DNA from: JBNAVJ01 sp049700455
GTDB taxonomy: Bacteria > Bacteroidota > Ignavibacteria > Tepidaquicellales > Tepidaquicellaceae
NCBI GenBank assembly: GCA_049700455.1
Contig: JBNAVJ010000001.1
Span: 372,001-436,000 of the forward strand
DNA length: 64,000 bases
Direction: 5' to 3'
A program made the position numbers and the translations under genes. Below, piece after piece: positions 54,727 to 62,813 of the stretch. Numbering within the stretch: position 1 is the first letter of the stretch; each line of letters starts with the position of its first letter. Below the pieces are notes generated by a model that saw nothing but the letters and a program-made list of their open reading frames with translations, ran no database searches and was not told the origin of the DNA.

Positions 54727-57438
54727 TTATTCTGCATTAGCTCTTGCCGCAGCAAGTCTTGCTATTGGTAACCGAAATGGGGAACAACTTACATAATTTA
54801 AACCGAGTCTGTGACAAAAAGCAATCGAGTTCGGATCCCCTCCGTGTTCACCACATATACCAATTTTGAGATTTTTGTTTGTTGACCGTCCTTTCTCTAC
54901 AGCTATTTGCATCAACCTTCCAACTCCATTTTCATCAATTTCCTGGAAGGGGTCTACATTTAAAATCTTCAATTTGAGGTATTCAGGTAAAAACCCACCT
55001 ATATCATCTCTAGAAAATCCAAAAGTCATTTGTGTAAGGTCGTTAGTACCAAATGAGAAAAATTGAGCATATTTGGCAATTTGATCTGCCGTCAGAGCTG
55101 CACGTGGAATCTCAATCATTGTACCTACACTATACGGAATTTTTTTAATTTTGTATTTCTCAAGTACTCTTTTATAAATCCTTTCAATAATTTCATATTG
55201 GTGTTTCAATTCTAGATCAATACCAACAACCGGTATCATTATTTCAGGCAATGGTGTCAGTCCTTCTTTAATAAGATCTGCTGTACCTTCAAGAATTGCC
55301 CTAACTTGCATTTCCGTAATTTCAGGATAAGTAATCCCAAGTCTTACACCTCTATGTCCTAACATTGGATTATTTTCTCTAATTTTTTCAACGCGCAGTT
55401 CAAATTCTTTCATATCAATTCCTATACTTTCTGCTAATTGCTGTTTTTCGTTTTCGTCTTCAGGAATAAACTCATGGAGTGGTGGATCAAGAGTTCTAAT
55501 TGTAACAGGAAACCCATCCATAGCCCGAAGAGTTCCTTTAACATCCTCTTTTATATAATGAAAGAGCTCATCAAGCGCTTGTTGTCTCTCCTTAGAATCT
55601 TCTGACATAATCATTTTCCTGAGCAAAAACAGCGGATGTTCAGAGCCTTTACCATAAAACATATGTTCGGTTCTAAATAAACCAATACCTTCTGCCCCAA
55701 ACTCCCGTGCTCTAAAAGCGTCTTCAGGAGTATCTGCATTTGCTCTCACTTTTAATTTCTTAACTTTATCACAAATACTTAAGAACTCTTTAAGAATGGG
55801 ATTATTAATATTTACATCTATCATAGGTACTTTATCTTTGTAGATGTATCCTTTTGTTCCGTTAAGAGAAATCCAGTCTCCTTCTTTTAAAATTATTCCA
55901 TTAACTTGCAATGTTTTTGTTTTAATATCGACTTCAAGTTCTCCTGCTCCAACTATACAACACTTACCCCATCCTCGTGCAACAAGTGCTGCGTGAGAGG
56001 TCATTCCACCTCGGGCAGTAAGAATAGCATTTGCTGCTCTCATTCCTTCAATATCTTCAGGGTTAGTTTCTTCTCTCACCAAAATAACCTTTTCACCTTT
56101 TTTAGCCCACTCAACTGCATCCTTCGAAGTGAAAACAATTTTTCCAGTCGCACCACCCGGTCCGGCCGGCAAGCCTTTGGTAAGCAATTGTGCTGTTTTT
56201 TCTATTGCCGGATCAAGGACAGGATGTAAAAGTTCATCAAGCTGTTCTGGTTTTACTCTTAAAACAGTTTCCTTTTTATCTATAAGTCTCTCTTTATACA
56301 TATCTACTGCCATACGAACAGCTGCTGTCCCATTCCTTTTTCCAATGCGACATTGAAGCATATAAAGAATACCTTCTTGAATAGTAAATTCAATATCCAT
56401 CATATCACGATAATGTTTCTCAAGCTTACGGCGAATTTTATCAAGCTGTTTATAAACTGCTGGCATTACAATTTCTAAAGAGGGGAGATTTTTATTGTGT
56501 TCCCCTTTACCACTCTCATTTAATGGATTGGGAGTTCTAATACCTGCAACTACATCTTCACCCTGAGCATTAGGCAACCATTCTCCATAAAACAAATTCT
56601 CTCCAGTAGCAGGGTTACGAGTAAAAGCAACACCTGTCGCAGAATTATCTCCCATATTACCAAAAACCATAGATTGAACATTAACAGCGGTTCCCCAATC
56701 ATCAGGTATTCCTTCTATTTTTCTATAAGCAACTGCCCTTTTACCATTCCAACTTTGAAACACTGCACCTATGGCCCCCCAGAGTTGTTCCATAGGGTCC
56801 TCGGGGAATTTTTTCCCTAATACCTCGATTACTTTTTCTTTATATATTTCAACAAGCTTTTTTAGATCATCTGCGGTTAACTCGGTATCTGAACTATAAC
56901 CTTTTTCTTCTTTTATCTTTTGAAGTTCCAGTTCAAGTTGCTGTCTAATCCCTTGCCCTTCATCAGGCTCTATTCCCGCCGCCTTTTCCATAACAACATC
57001 AGAATACATTTGTATCAATCTTCTCTGGGAGTCGTATACAAAACGTGGGTTGTTTGTCTTTTTAATAAGAGCTTCACGTGTTTCGTCATTAAGCCCTACA
57101 TTAAGTACAGTTTCCATCATTCCCGGCATTGAACTTCTTGCACCAGAACGAACTGATACAAGCAGTGGGTTTTCTTTATCTCCAAATTTTGCCCCCATTT
57201 GTTTCTCTACTCTTCTTAGTGCGTTTAGAACCTGGAATTTTAACTCTCTAGGATATTTTCCTTTATTTTTGTAATAAGCTGTACATACCTCTGTTGTAAT
57301 GGTAAATCCAGCTGGGACAGGTAGACCAAGATTCACCATCTCGGCAAGGTTTGCTCCTTTACCTCCCAATAACTCTTTCATATGAGCTTTTCCTTCTGCT
57401 TTCTTACCCCCAAAATAATAAACATATTTTTTTCCCAT
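54727..57438 (-). CDS. ppdK: Pyruvate, phosphate dikinase
   Basis: The 903-aa enzyme interconverts pyruvate, ATP and Pi with PEP, AMP and PPi. It has the N-terminal ATP-grasp part (GGKGANLAEMVNLGLPVPAGF), the phosphohistidine domain (ARGGMTSHAALVARGWGKC with the catalytic His) and the C-terminal PEP/pyruvate barrel (GIGLFRTEHMF, GTNDLTQMTFGFSRDD, GICGEHGGDP with Cys). Length is normal for the family. It is monocistronic with its own terminator. Confidence 0.97.
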   Translation of the reverse strand: MGKKYVYYFGGKKAEGKAHMKELLGGKGANLAEMVNLGLPVPAGFTITTEVCTAYYKNKGKYPRELKFQVLNALRRVEKQMGAKFGDKENPLLVSVRSGARSSMPGMMETVLNVGLNDETREALIKKTNNPRFVYDSQRRLIQMYSDVVMEKAAGIEPDEGQGIRQQLELELQKIKEEKGYSSDTELTADDLKKLVEIYKEKVIEVLGKKFPEDPMEQLWGAIGAVFQSWNGKRAVAYRKIEGIPDDWGTAVNVQSMVFGNMGDNSATGVAFTRNPATGENLFYGEWLPNAQGEDVVAGIRTPNPLNESGKGEHNKNLPSLEIVMPAVYKQLDKIRRKLEKHYRDMMDIEFTIQEGILYMLQCRIGKRNGTAAVRMAVDMYKERLIDKKETVLRVKPEQLDELLHPVLDPAIEKTAQLLTKGLPAGPGGATGKIVFTSKDAVEWAKKGEKVILVREETNPEDIEGMRAANAILTARGGMTSHAALVARGWGKCCIVGAGELEVDIKTKTLQVNGIILKEGDWISLNGTKGYIYKDKVPMIDVNINNPILKEFLSICDKVKKLKVRANADTPEDAFRAREFGAEGIGLFRTEHMFYGKGSEHPLFLLRKMIMSEDSKERQQALDELFHYIKEDVKGTLRAMDGFPVTIRTLDPPLHEFIPEDENEKQQLAESIGIDMKEFELRVEKIRENNPMLGHRGVRLGITYPEITEMQVRAILEGTADLIKEGLTPLPEIMIPVVGIDLELKHQYEIIERIYKRVLEKYKIKKIPYSVGTMIEIPRAALTADQIAKYAQFFSFGTNDLTQMTFGFSRDDIGGFLPEYLKLKILNVDPFQEIDENGVGRLMQIAVEKGRSTNKNLKIGICGEHGGDPNSIAFCHRLGLNYVSCSPFRLPIARLAAARANAE

Positions 57439-57538
57439 TTTCAGCTTTTATATTAAATTAAGTTAAAACGTAACAAGGAATTTAACTATTTTAATTTTCT
57501 AATAATATCTAATTTTTTATCTCTGAATAAAGCATTAA

Positions 57539-57576
57539 GAACGGGGGTCTATTATTCTCATAATAGACCCCCGTTC
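57539..57576. repeat. Perfect 16-bp inverted repeat (strong hairpin)
   Basis: GAACGGGGGTCTATTA (57539-57554) and TAATAGACCCCCGTTC (57561-57576) pair perfectly around a 6-nt loop. It lies 23 bases past the stop of the minus-strand TPR gene and ahead of ppdK. It has no T-run on either strand, so it may block or attenuate transcription or stabilise a 3' end. It is unusually G+C-rich for this genome. Confidence 0.75.
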
Positions 57577-57598
57577 TCACAAAAGATATGACAACAAA

Positions 57599-58351
57599 TT
57601 ACTGCTTAGTTTCTTCTTTAGGTGAATTTAAGATCTTATTGATGTCATCAATATAAGGTGTCAATTTGTCTTTGAACTTTACATTCAATTCAAGAGCTTT
57701 ATTAAAATCAAACAATGCTTCACTAAAAAGCTTCTGTTTATAATATGTAAAGCCCCTGTTGTAGTATGCTTTTGCAAATCCAGGATTAAGCTCTATAGCT
57801 TTATTAAAATCAGCGAGTGCTTTATCAAGTTGGTTGTTTAAATAATATACATACCCTCGATTATTATAAGCTTCCACAAACTCCGTGTTATTTTCTATAG
57901 CTTTTGTAAAATCAATTATAGCAAGCGAATCTTTTTGCTGATAATAGTACACTAATCCTCTTTCATTGTACGCATTATCATATAGGGGTTCGATTTCTAT
58001 TGCCTTTGTAAAACTATTGATTGCATCATCATATTTTTCCTGCTGAGAAAAACTTAAACCTCGATAAAAATAAGCTTTAATATCTTCAGAGTTTAACTCA
58101 ACAGCTTTGTTGAAATCATTCGTTGCCTTTTCATAATTTCTTAATTTAAGATATGCTATTCCACGATTTGTATAAGCTGCAGGTTCATCAGGTTTCAGTT
58201 CAATACCTTTAGTAAAATTTTCAATAGCTTTTTCAATATTTCCTTGGTTCAGTTCATTGATACCCTGTTGAAAATAGGTGTCTGCTGTTTGGCTAACCCC
58301 CATTCGGAAAGTAGCAAAAACCAATAATATTAAGGTTACTAATTCTTTCAT
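57599..58351 (-). CDS. Exported TPR protein
   Basis: A signal peptide (residues 1-20, ending MGVSQ) is followed by about six tetratricopeptide repeats. They are very regular, with units such as AIENFTKGIELKPDEPAAYT, ATNDFNKAVELNSEDIKAYF and ALADFNKAIELNPGFAKAYY. The protein should be periplasmic and mediate protein-protein contacts. It is 250 aa with no other domain, and the partner is unknown. Confidence 0.85.
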   Translation of the reverse strand: MKELVTLILLVFATFRMGVSQTADTYFQQGINELNQGNIEKAIENFTKGIELKPDEPAAYTNRGIAYLKLRNYEKATNDFNKAVELNSEDIKAYFYRGLSFSQQEKYDDAINSFTKAIEIEPLYDNAYNERGLVYYYQQKDSLAIIDFTKAIENNTEFVEAYNNRGYVYYLNNQLDKALADFNKAIELNPGFAKAYYNRGFTYYKQKLFSEALFDFNKALELNVKFKDKLTPYIDDINKILNSPKEETKQ

Positions 58352-58500
58352 ATTTACTAATGCTTTTAATTTCTAACATATAAATGATTAATATAGTTTA
58401 ATTGATTTATATAAAAAATACCTTTCTTAATTTTCTTTATTAAAAAAACCTTTACCTCAAAAAGGGGTTAATAAGCTTCTCCTTTTAACTTGCTTATAAA

Positions 58501-58866
58501 CTAATCATCTTCCCTAATTACCATTAAAATCAAATGCTGTGGAACTATATAGTATTTTTCATCTTCATAGACCACTTCCACAGCTCCTTTTTGCAAAAAG
58601 AGAGCAAGATCTCCTTCTTTTACCTGCAATGGAATATACTTAATTTCCTCTTCAATACCTTTCCATAGTTCATCAAAATTATCACTGTAATGTGGAATAG
58701 GGTAACCTGGTCCTACTTTCATAACATAACCACTTTGTACTACTTCTTTTTCCTGAATTCCAGGGGGTAAATACAGTCCTGTTTTTGTACGATCATCAAA
58801 TGTTTTGGGCTTAATTAGTACTCTATCGCCCACTATTATTATTTTGTCAAGTTTATTATTAGACAT
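58501..58866 (-). CDS. GroES-like co-chaperonin family protein
   Basis: The 121-aa protein has the Cpn10 fold: start IIIVGDRVLIKPKTFDDRTKTGLYLPP with the mobile loop, and end EVVYEDEKYYIVPQHLIL. The start is given here in part as VGDRVLIKPKTFDDRTKTG. It is about 24 residues longer than GroES because of a central insertion (PIPHYSDNFDELWKGIEEE). No groEL is adjacent, so it is probably a secondary GroES-like protein of the Bacteroidota type rather than the main co-chaperonin. It follows the M42 peptidase gene with a 14-bp gap. Confidence 0.75.
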   Translation of the reverse strand: MSNNKLDKIIIVGDRVLIKPKTFDDRTKTGLYLPPGIQEKEVVQSGYVMKVGPGYPIPHYSDNFDELWKGIEEEIKYIPLQVKEGDLALFLQKGAVEVVYEDEKYYIVPQHLILMVIREDD

Positions 58867-58880
58867 AGTACAGACTCACT

Positions 58881-59951
58881 TTATTTTATATAGCGAAAAT
58901 CTTCAAAAGGTTTTATCCTTAAGAGAACTTCGTAAATGAGTTTGATAACTAACTCCACATCTTCAGTATGTGCCATCTCAACAGTTGTGTGCATATATTT
59001 TAATGGAATTGATACCAGTGCTGACGCTACGCCCATACCGGAATATGCTATAGCATCAGTGTCGGTGCCTGTGCTTGACGATACAGCATTACGTTGAATT
59101 CTTATTTTCTTTTCTTCTGCAGTATTAATTAATAACCTTAGAACATTTCTTTGTACCGAAGGTCCGTAAGTTAAGACTGGGCCCCTTCCACATTTGATAT
59201 CCCCCTCGCTTTTCTTTTCATACATAGGTGAATGTGTATCATGACAGACGTCTGTAATTAATGCTAAATTTGGAGTTATTCTATTTGCAATCATTTGGGC
59301 ACCTCGTAAGCCTATTTCTTCTTGTACTGAGTTTACAACATAAAGACCAAATTTCAACCTTCTTTTGTTTTCTTTCAATAATCTAACAACCTCGGCAATC
59401 GCAAAACCTCCAAGTCGGTTGTCAAGGGCTCTACCTACTATATACTTATCGTTTAATACAAACATATCATCATCAAATGTCACAACACATCCTGTATGTA
59501 TGCCGAGCTTTTCAACTTCTTCTCGGGATTCACACCCACAATCAAGAAAGATATTTTTTAATGTTGGGGGTTCTTCTTTTTGTCTATCCCTGATGTGAAT
59601 TGCAGGCCAACCAAATACCGCTTTAACAATTCCTTTCTCTGTATGGATGTTAACTCGCTTAGAGGGAGCTATTTGATGATCTGCTCCTCCATTTCGTTTT
59701 AAATAAATATATCCCTCGTCGGTTATGTAATTTACAAACCATGAAACTTCGTCTGCATGGGCTTCTATCACAACTTTATATTCTGCCTTAGGATTCACAA
59801 CCCCTACTACAGTACCATAGATATCGCTAATATAATCATCAACATATGGTTTTATGTATTCTAACCACAGTTTTTGTCCAGAATCCTCAAACCCTGTTGG
59901 GGAAGGGTTGTTCAAATATCTTGTTAAAAATTCTTGACTTTTCTTTCTCAT
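58881..59951 (-). CDS. M42-family aminopeptidase (FrvX/glutamyl aminopeptidase-like)
   Basis: The 356-aa cytoplasmic metallopeptidase has the metal and catalytic positions in VIEAHADEVSW, GRALDNRLGG, SVQEEIGLRGA and LITDVCHDTHSP, with the final His in KYMHTTVEMAHTEDVE. M42 enzymes form large tetrahedral complexes that trim peptides. It lies in a minus-strand run with lplA (13 bp upstream) and the GroES-like gene (14 bp downstream). Confidence 0.92.
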   Translation of the reverse strand: MRKKSQEFLTRYLNNPSPTGFEDSGQKLWLEYIKPYVDDYISDIYGTVVGVVNPKAEYKVVIEAHADEVSWFVNYITDEGYIYLKRNGGADHQIAPSKRVNIHTEKGIVKAVFGWPAIHIRDRQKEEPPTLKNIFLDCGCESREEVEKLGIHTGCVVTFDDDMFVLNDKYIVGRALDNRLGGFAIAEVVRLLKENKRRLKFGLYVVNSVQEEIGLRGAQMIANRITPNLALITDVCHDTHSPMYEKKSEGDIKCGRGPVLTYGPSVQRNVLRLLINTAEEKKIRIQRNAVSSSTGTDTDAIAYSGMGVASALVSIPLKYMHTTVEMAHTEDVELVIKLIYEVLLRIKPFEDFRYIK

Positions 59952-59964
59952 TATCTTTAGTTAG

Positions 59965-60954
59965 TTAATGACATAAAAATTTTGCAAAATTTTCTTTGCT
60001 AATATTTCCAAAATAAAAATTTAAATTTACATTTTTTAATGCCCGTAAGATATCGTTTTCTTTATACTTTATACCTATCAAGAGTTTTTCTATTTCTGCT
60101 TCATCTCCTTGTCCTAAAAAATCACCATACAGTTTTATGTTTTGTATAATTCCGTCCTTTACTTCTATTCTTGCATCAATCTGCCCAAAATCATAACGAT
60201 GGATTTTCTGAATATTAAATTCAGGAGATCTGCCAAAATTCCATTCCCAATTTCGATATTTAGTATTTGACAATTTATAAACCTCTTCCCATTGTTTTTC
60301 ATCAAGACGGTATATGTGAGGTTCTCCTTTAAAAATGTGCTGAATTAAAACTGATTTAAATTCTTCTATGCTCATAGGGCTCTTCAAAAATTCTTTAATA
60401 TTTGCAACTCTACTTCTTATAGATTTAATTCCTTTACTTTTTATCTTGTCTAATTTAACGTTAAGCGCCTGAACAACATCATCGAGATTTGAATCAAATA
60501 ACAGAGTCCCATGTGAAAACATTGAATTTAAATTTGTAAATTGTGCATTTCCCGAAATTTTTCGTTCATCAACAACTATATCATTACGGCCTGTTGTTTC
60601 AGCAGAAATCCCCAATGAGCGTAATGCTTCAATAACAGGCTGTGTAAATTTCTTAAAATTATTTATGTTATCATCCGTATGGCGGGTGATAAAACTAAAG
60701 TTCAAATTACCAAAGTCATGATAAACCGCTCCCCCTCCTGATATTCGTCTTACTACCTGTATGTTTTTCTCTCGCACATAAGGATAGTTAATTTCTTCAA
60801 TTGTACATTGGTGCTTTCCAATGATTATCGATGGACTGTTTATGTAAAATAAAACATAATCTTCATTGCTTGTATCAAGATTTCTAACACTGTATTCTTC
60901 AAGTGCAAGGTTAACAGTCGCATCTGTAATGTTATTATTATCTATAAGTACCAT
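59965..60954 (-). CDS. lplA: Lipoate-protein ligase A
   Basis: The 329-aa enzyme attaches free lipoate to E2 and H-protein domains. It has the lipoate-binding RRISGGGAVYHDFGNLNFSF, split here as RRISGGGAVYHD and GNLNFSF, the catalytic Lys in VVDERKISGNAQF and HGTLLFDSNLDD. The C-terminal accessory domain is present (about 245-329). It is 6 bp downstream of the msr gene. Confidence 0.92.
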   Translation of the reverse strand: MVLIDNNNITDATVNLALEEYSVRNLDTSNEDYVLFYINSPSIIIGKHQCTIEEINYPYVREKNIQVVRRISGGGAVYHDFGNLNFSFITRHTDDNINNFKKFTQPVIEALRSLGISAETTGRNDIVVDERKISGNAQFTNLNSMFSHGTLLFDSNLDDVVQALNVKLDKIKSKGIKSIRSRVANIKEFLKSPMSIEEFKSVLIQHIFKGEPHIYRLDEKQWEEVYKLSNTKYRNWEWNFGRSPEFNIQKIHRYDFGQIDARIEVKDGIIQNIKLYGDFLGQGDEAEIEKLLIGIKYKENDILRALKNVNLNFYFGNISKENFAKFLCH

Positions 60955-60960
60955 TTTCCT

Positions 60961-61896
60961 TTACTTTTGAAAGATATTTCTTCTAAAATGACAATATGGA
61001 GAGGTTCCCTTTTTGATATAATACTTTTGATGATATTCCTCCGCCTCCCAAAAATGTCCTAATTTAGTAACTTTTGTTGCAACATTATACCCTAAACTTT
61101 TTAGTAAATTTATTGCTTCTTGAGCTTTTGTGTTCTGTTCCTCCGTTACATAAAAAACTTCTGTTCGGTACTGTTCACCAATGTCAGGCCCTTGTCTATT
61201 AACTTGGGTAAAATCATGTATTTCAAAAAAAAGTTTTAATAGTTCTTCATAACTTATTTGTTGTGGATCAAACACAATTTCAACAGCCTCTGCATGTCCT
61301 GTTATTCCAGAACATACATCTTCGTAAGTTGGTTTTTCAGTATAGCCCCCTGTATATCCTACTGTAGTTTTCAAGACACCAGGTAAACCTTGAAAGTAAT
61401 ACTCTACCCCCCAGAAACATCCTCCCGCAAAAATTGCTCTTTCTTGATTTTCAGTAGTCGTGTCCGAAATAAAATCTAATGAAATTGAGTTAACACAATG
61501 CCTCGTATTTTTCGGGGTAAATTGTTCCCCATAAAAAACGTGTCCTAAATGAGCTCCACAATTAGAGCACACTATTTCTGTTCTGATTCCATCTGGATCG
61601 GGAATTTTCTTTACAGAACCGGCTATTTCTTCATCAAAGCTGGGCCAGCCACATCCAGAATCAAATTTTGTCTCTGACTTGTAAAGTGGCAAGCCACACC
61701 TCTTGCAAACATAAGTCCCTTTCTCAAAATGCTGGTAATAAATCCCGCTAAACGGTGGTTCTGTTTCTTTATAGAGAATAACTCTTTTCTCTTCTGGAGT
61801 TAGTTCTTTATAGTTCATATCTTTATGGATTTTTATGCAAGAAGATACAGTAAGAGTTAATAAAAGCCAAAGAAATAGCTTTTTTGCCTTTCCCAT
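60961..61896 (-). CDS. msrBA: Exported bifunctional methionine sulfoxide reductase B/A lipoprotein
   Basis: A lipoprotein signal peptide with lipobox ending at Cys20 (LTVSSC) leads to an MsrB domain first (CKRCGLPLY and CSNCGAHLGH zinc sites, GCGWPSF, catalytic Cys in RHCVNSISLDF). An MsrA domain follows from about 150 (FAGGCFWGVEYYF with catalytic Cys, TTVGYTGG, GHAEAVEIVFDP). It repairs both Met-sulfoxide epimers in envelope proteins. The B-then-A order is common in Bacteroidota. A membrane thiol donor is needed; none is adjacent. Confidence 0.93.
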   Translation of the reverse strand: MGKAKKLFLWLLLTLTVSSCIKIHKDMNYKELTPEEKRVILYKETEPPFSGIYYQHFEKGTYVCKRCGLPLYKSETKFDSGCGWPSFDEEIAGSVKKIPDPDGIRTEIVCSNCGAHLGHVFYGEQFTPKNTRHCVNSISLDFISDTTTENQERAIFAGGCFWGVEYYFQGLPGVLKTTVGYTGGYTEKPTYEDVCSGITGHAEAVEIVFDPQQISYEELLKLFFEIHDFTQVNRQGPDIGEQYRTEVFYVTEEQNTKAQEAINLLKSLGYNVATKVTKLGHFWEAEEYHQKYYIKKGTSPYCHFRRNIFQK

Positions 61897-61975
61897 TTCT
61901 AGCTACTTTCGTATTGCTTAACACATAAATATATCATAAAGTTTATTTTTCATAAATATACTGAGTTTATAGTGT

Positions 61976-62791
61976 CTATTTAAGGAAATAAAATTGGGCT
62001 CTTCGTTCTTTAAAAACATCATTACCAGAATCTACCTTTTTGCTCAAAGCTTCTCTAGGATCAATATCAACTATACGAATCTCCTCTTTTTGTCGGCTTC
62101 CAACTGCTAAATAATTTCCTTTAGGGTCTACTATTACACTATTTCCTGTAAAATTAAGTTTCTTACTTTTATGAGTTTCAGATCCAACCCGATTAGCGGT
62201 AATAATAAAAACTCTGTTTTCAACCGCTCGAGTAAACATAGCTTTTTGACAATAAGGCATTACCAGATTTGAGGGGTGACAAATAATTTGTGATCCTTTG
62301 AGCGCAAGGGTCCGCGCAGCCTCTGGAAATATCCAATCAAAACAAAGCATTAACCCAATTTTTACTGTTCCAAAAACTCCTTTAATAGTATGAACTGTAA
62401 ATGGAATGTTTCCTGGAAAAAACCATTTTGATTCTTCAGCAAAAAGGTGAATTTTTCTATATACAAAAATATCTCCTTTTGGACAAACTAAAAGTGCTGA
62501 ATTGAAAAACTTTATGCTCTGTCCCCTTTTATACTTTTCACAAAGACCCGCAATTATATAAGAGTTTTTTTCAAACGCAATTTTCCGTAACATTCTTGAA
62601 AAAATTCCTTCCCCAACCTCCTCGGAAAAATTTTCAACTTCGTTGCGGTTGGTAAACAAATAACCTGAATTTGATAGTTCTGGAAGAACTATCAAATCAA
62701 ACTTCTCTCCCACTAACAACTTTTCTATTCTTGCAATATTGTTCTGAACGTTACCAAACTGAGGTTTAAATTGCAAAAAACCTATTTTCAT
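61976..62791 (-). CDS. Carbon-nitrogen hydrolase (nitrilase superfamily)
   Basis: The 271-aa protein has the nitrilase triad: Glu in VLPELSNSGYLF, Lys in YRKIHLFAEE and Cys in IGLMLCFDWIFPEAA. It hydrolyses amides or nitriles in the cytoplasm. The LPELSNSGYLF and CFDWIFPE segments place it in the omega-amidase or N-carbamoylputrescine-like part of the superfamily; the substrate is not determinable. It is 22 bp after the PIN-PhoH gene. Confidence 0.85.
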   Translation of the reverse strand: MKIGFLQFKPQFGNVQNNIARIEKLLVGEKFDLIVLPELSNSGYLFTNRNEVENFSEEVGEGIFSRMLRKIAFEKNSYIIAGLCEKYKRGQSIKFFNSALLVCPKGDIFVYRKIHLFAEESKWFFPGNIPFTVHTIKGVFGTVKIGLMLCFDWIFPEAARTLALKGSQIICHPSNLVMPYCQKAMFTRAVENRVFIITANRVGSETHKSKKLNFTGNSVIVDPKGNYLAVGSRQKEEIRIVDIDPREALSKKVDSGNDVFKERRAQFYFLK

Positions 62792-62813
62792 TTTTTCTGA
62801 TACTTTTATAATT

